Shown here: positions 5,010 through 5,124 of the stretch, in pieces
How positions within the stretch are numbered: the stretch's first letter is position 1
Layout: the number at the start of each line of letters is the position of its first letter
Assembly (NCBI GenBank): GCA_045807225.1
Contig: JBJMHU010000064.1
Coordinates: forward strand, 1-5,124
Origin: Fodinibacter sp045807225
GTDB taxonomy: Bacteria; Actinomycetota; Actinomycetes; Actinomycetales; Dermatophilaceae
Reading direction: 5' to 3'
DNA length: 5,124 bases
Translations under genes and position numbers: made by a program
Notes under the pieces: generated by a model
What the model saw: the letters and a program-made list of their open reading frames with translations, nothing else
What the model was told of the DNA's origin: nothing
Databases searched by the model: none

Positions 5010-5124
5010 ATGCGCAGCTCATTCGACAAGCTCATCTCCTGGACCGGCATCGTCATCGCCGTCGTCCTCCTCTTCGCCGGCGGGCTGCTCGTGTGGGCCT
5101 CCTCGTTCGCGACCCAGAACGTGC
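5010..5124 (+). CDS. N-terminal part of a membrane protein, 3' end outside window
   Basis: Only 38 codons are present. The product begins MRSSFDKLISWTGIVIAVV: a short amphipathic, positively charged N-terminus followed by one strongly hydrophobic helix (about residues 13-33) ending in WASSFATQNV. There is no signal-peptidase-like AxA with a lipobox Cys, so it reads as a membrane anchor or uncleaved signal rather than a lipoprotein. The start is supported by GGAAGGA (4991-4997), 12 nt upstream, slightly far but usable, and by the abrupt beginning of coding-like sequence. The gene lies 199 bp after the zinc-ribbon gene behind its own promoter and the double palindrome, so it looks independently regulated. 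The beginning resembles small actinobacterial membrane proteins of unknown role as I remember them; family and function cannot be settled from this fragment. Confidence 0.65.
   Translation, partial: MRSSFDKLISWTGIVIAVVLLFAGGLLVWASSFATQNV

Noticed and set aside
3893..5056. 387-codon minus-strand open frame
   Set aside because: It is antisense to the zinc-ribbon gene, spans its terminator and the palindromes, and shows no recognisable domain.

Overview
The window is high-GC DNA (G and C dominate third codon positions throughout). Its protein families (a two-domain NrtR-type regulator, a Kv-beta-like aldo/keto reductase, a YbjT-like SDR protein, GlsB and small actinobacterial-style membrane proteins) point to an actinomycete. 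Nocardioides- or Janibacter-like organisms fit, but the genus is inference. It looks like ordinary chromosome: there are no transposases, phage genes, tRNAs, rRNAs or CRISPR arrays.

Layout: five genes lie on the minus strand from about 3846 down to the left edge. In transcription order they are a NrtR-type Nudix/winged-helix regulator (3846-3079), a GlsB/YeaQ/YmgE three-helix membrane protein (2952-2659), a YbjT-like NAD(P)-binding SDR protein (2573-1470), an unknown small membrane protein (1344-793), and an aldo/keto reductase of the Kv-beta type that runs off the left edge (715 to <1). Gaps of 77 to 126 bp separate them. Several starts have TANNNT boxes where a -10 element for a leaderless or very short leader would sit. 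They therefore look like separately expressed neighbours rather than one tight operon.

On the plus strand, divergent from the regulator across 109 bp, is an unnamed 284-residue protein (3956-4810). It has an N-terminal four-cysteine zinc ribbon and a helical C-terminal region. A stem-loop follows it. The start of a membrane protein (5010 to >5124) then begins behind a promoter region containing two overlapping perfect palindromes (4912-4937).

Functionally, three minus-strand products depend on or sense nicotinamide nucleotides or their breakdown products (aldo/keto reductase, SDR, NrtR-type regulator), and GlsB is a stress-associated family. A loose redox/stress neighbourhood is a reasonable hypothesis but is not demonstrated. 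The points most worth a second look are the zinc-ribbon protein paired divergently with a NrtR-like regulator away from visible NAD genes, the GEA-type repeat linker inside that regulator, and the double palindrome before the right-edge gene.
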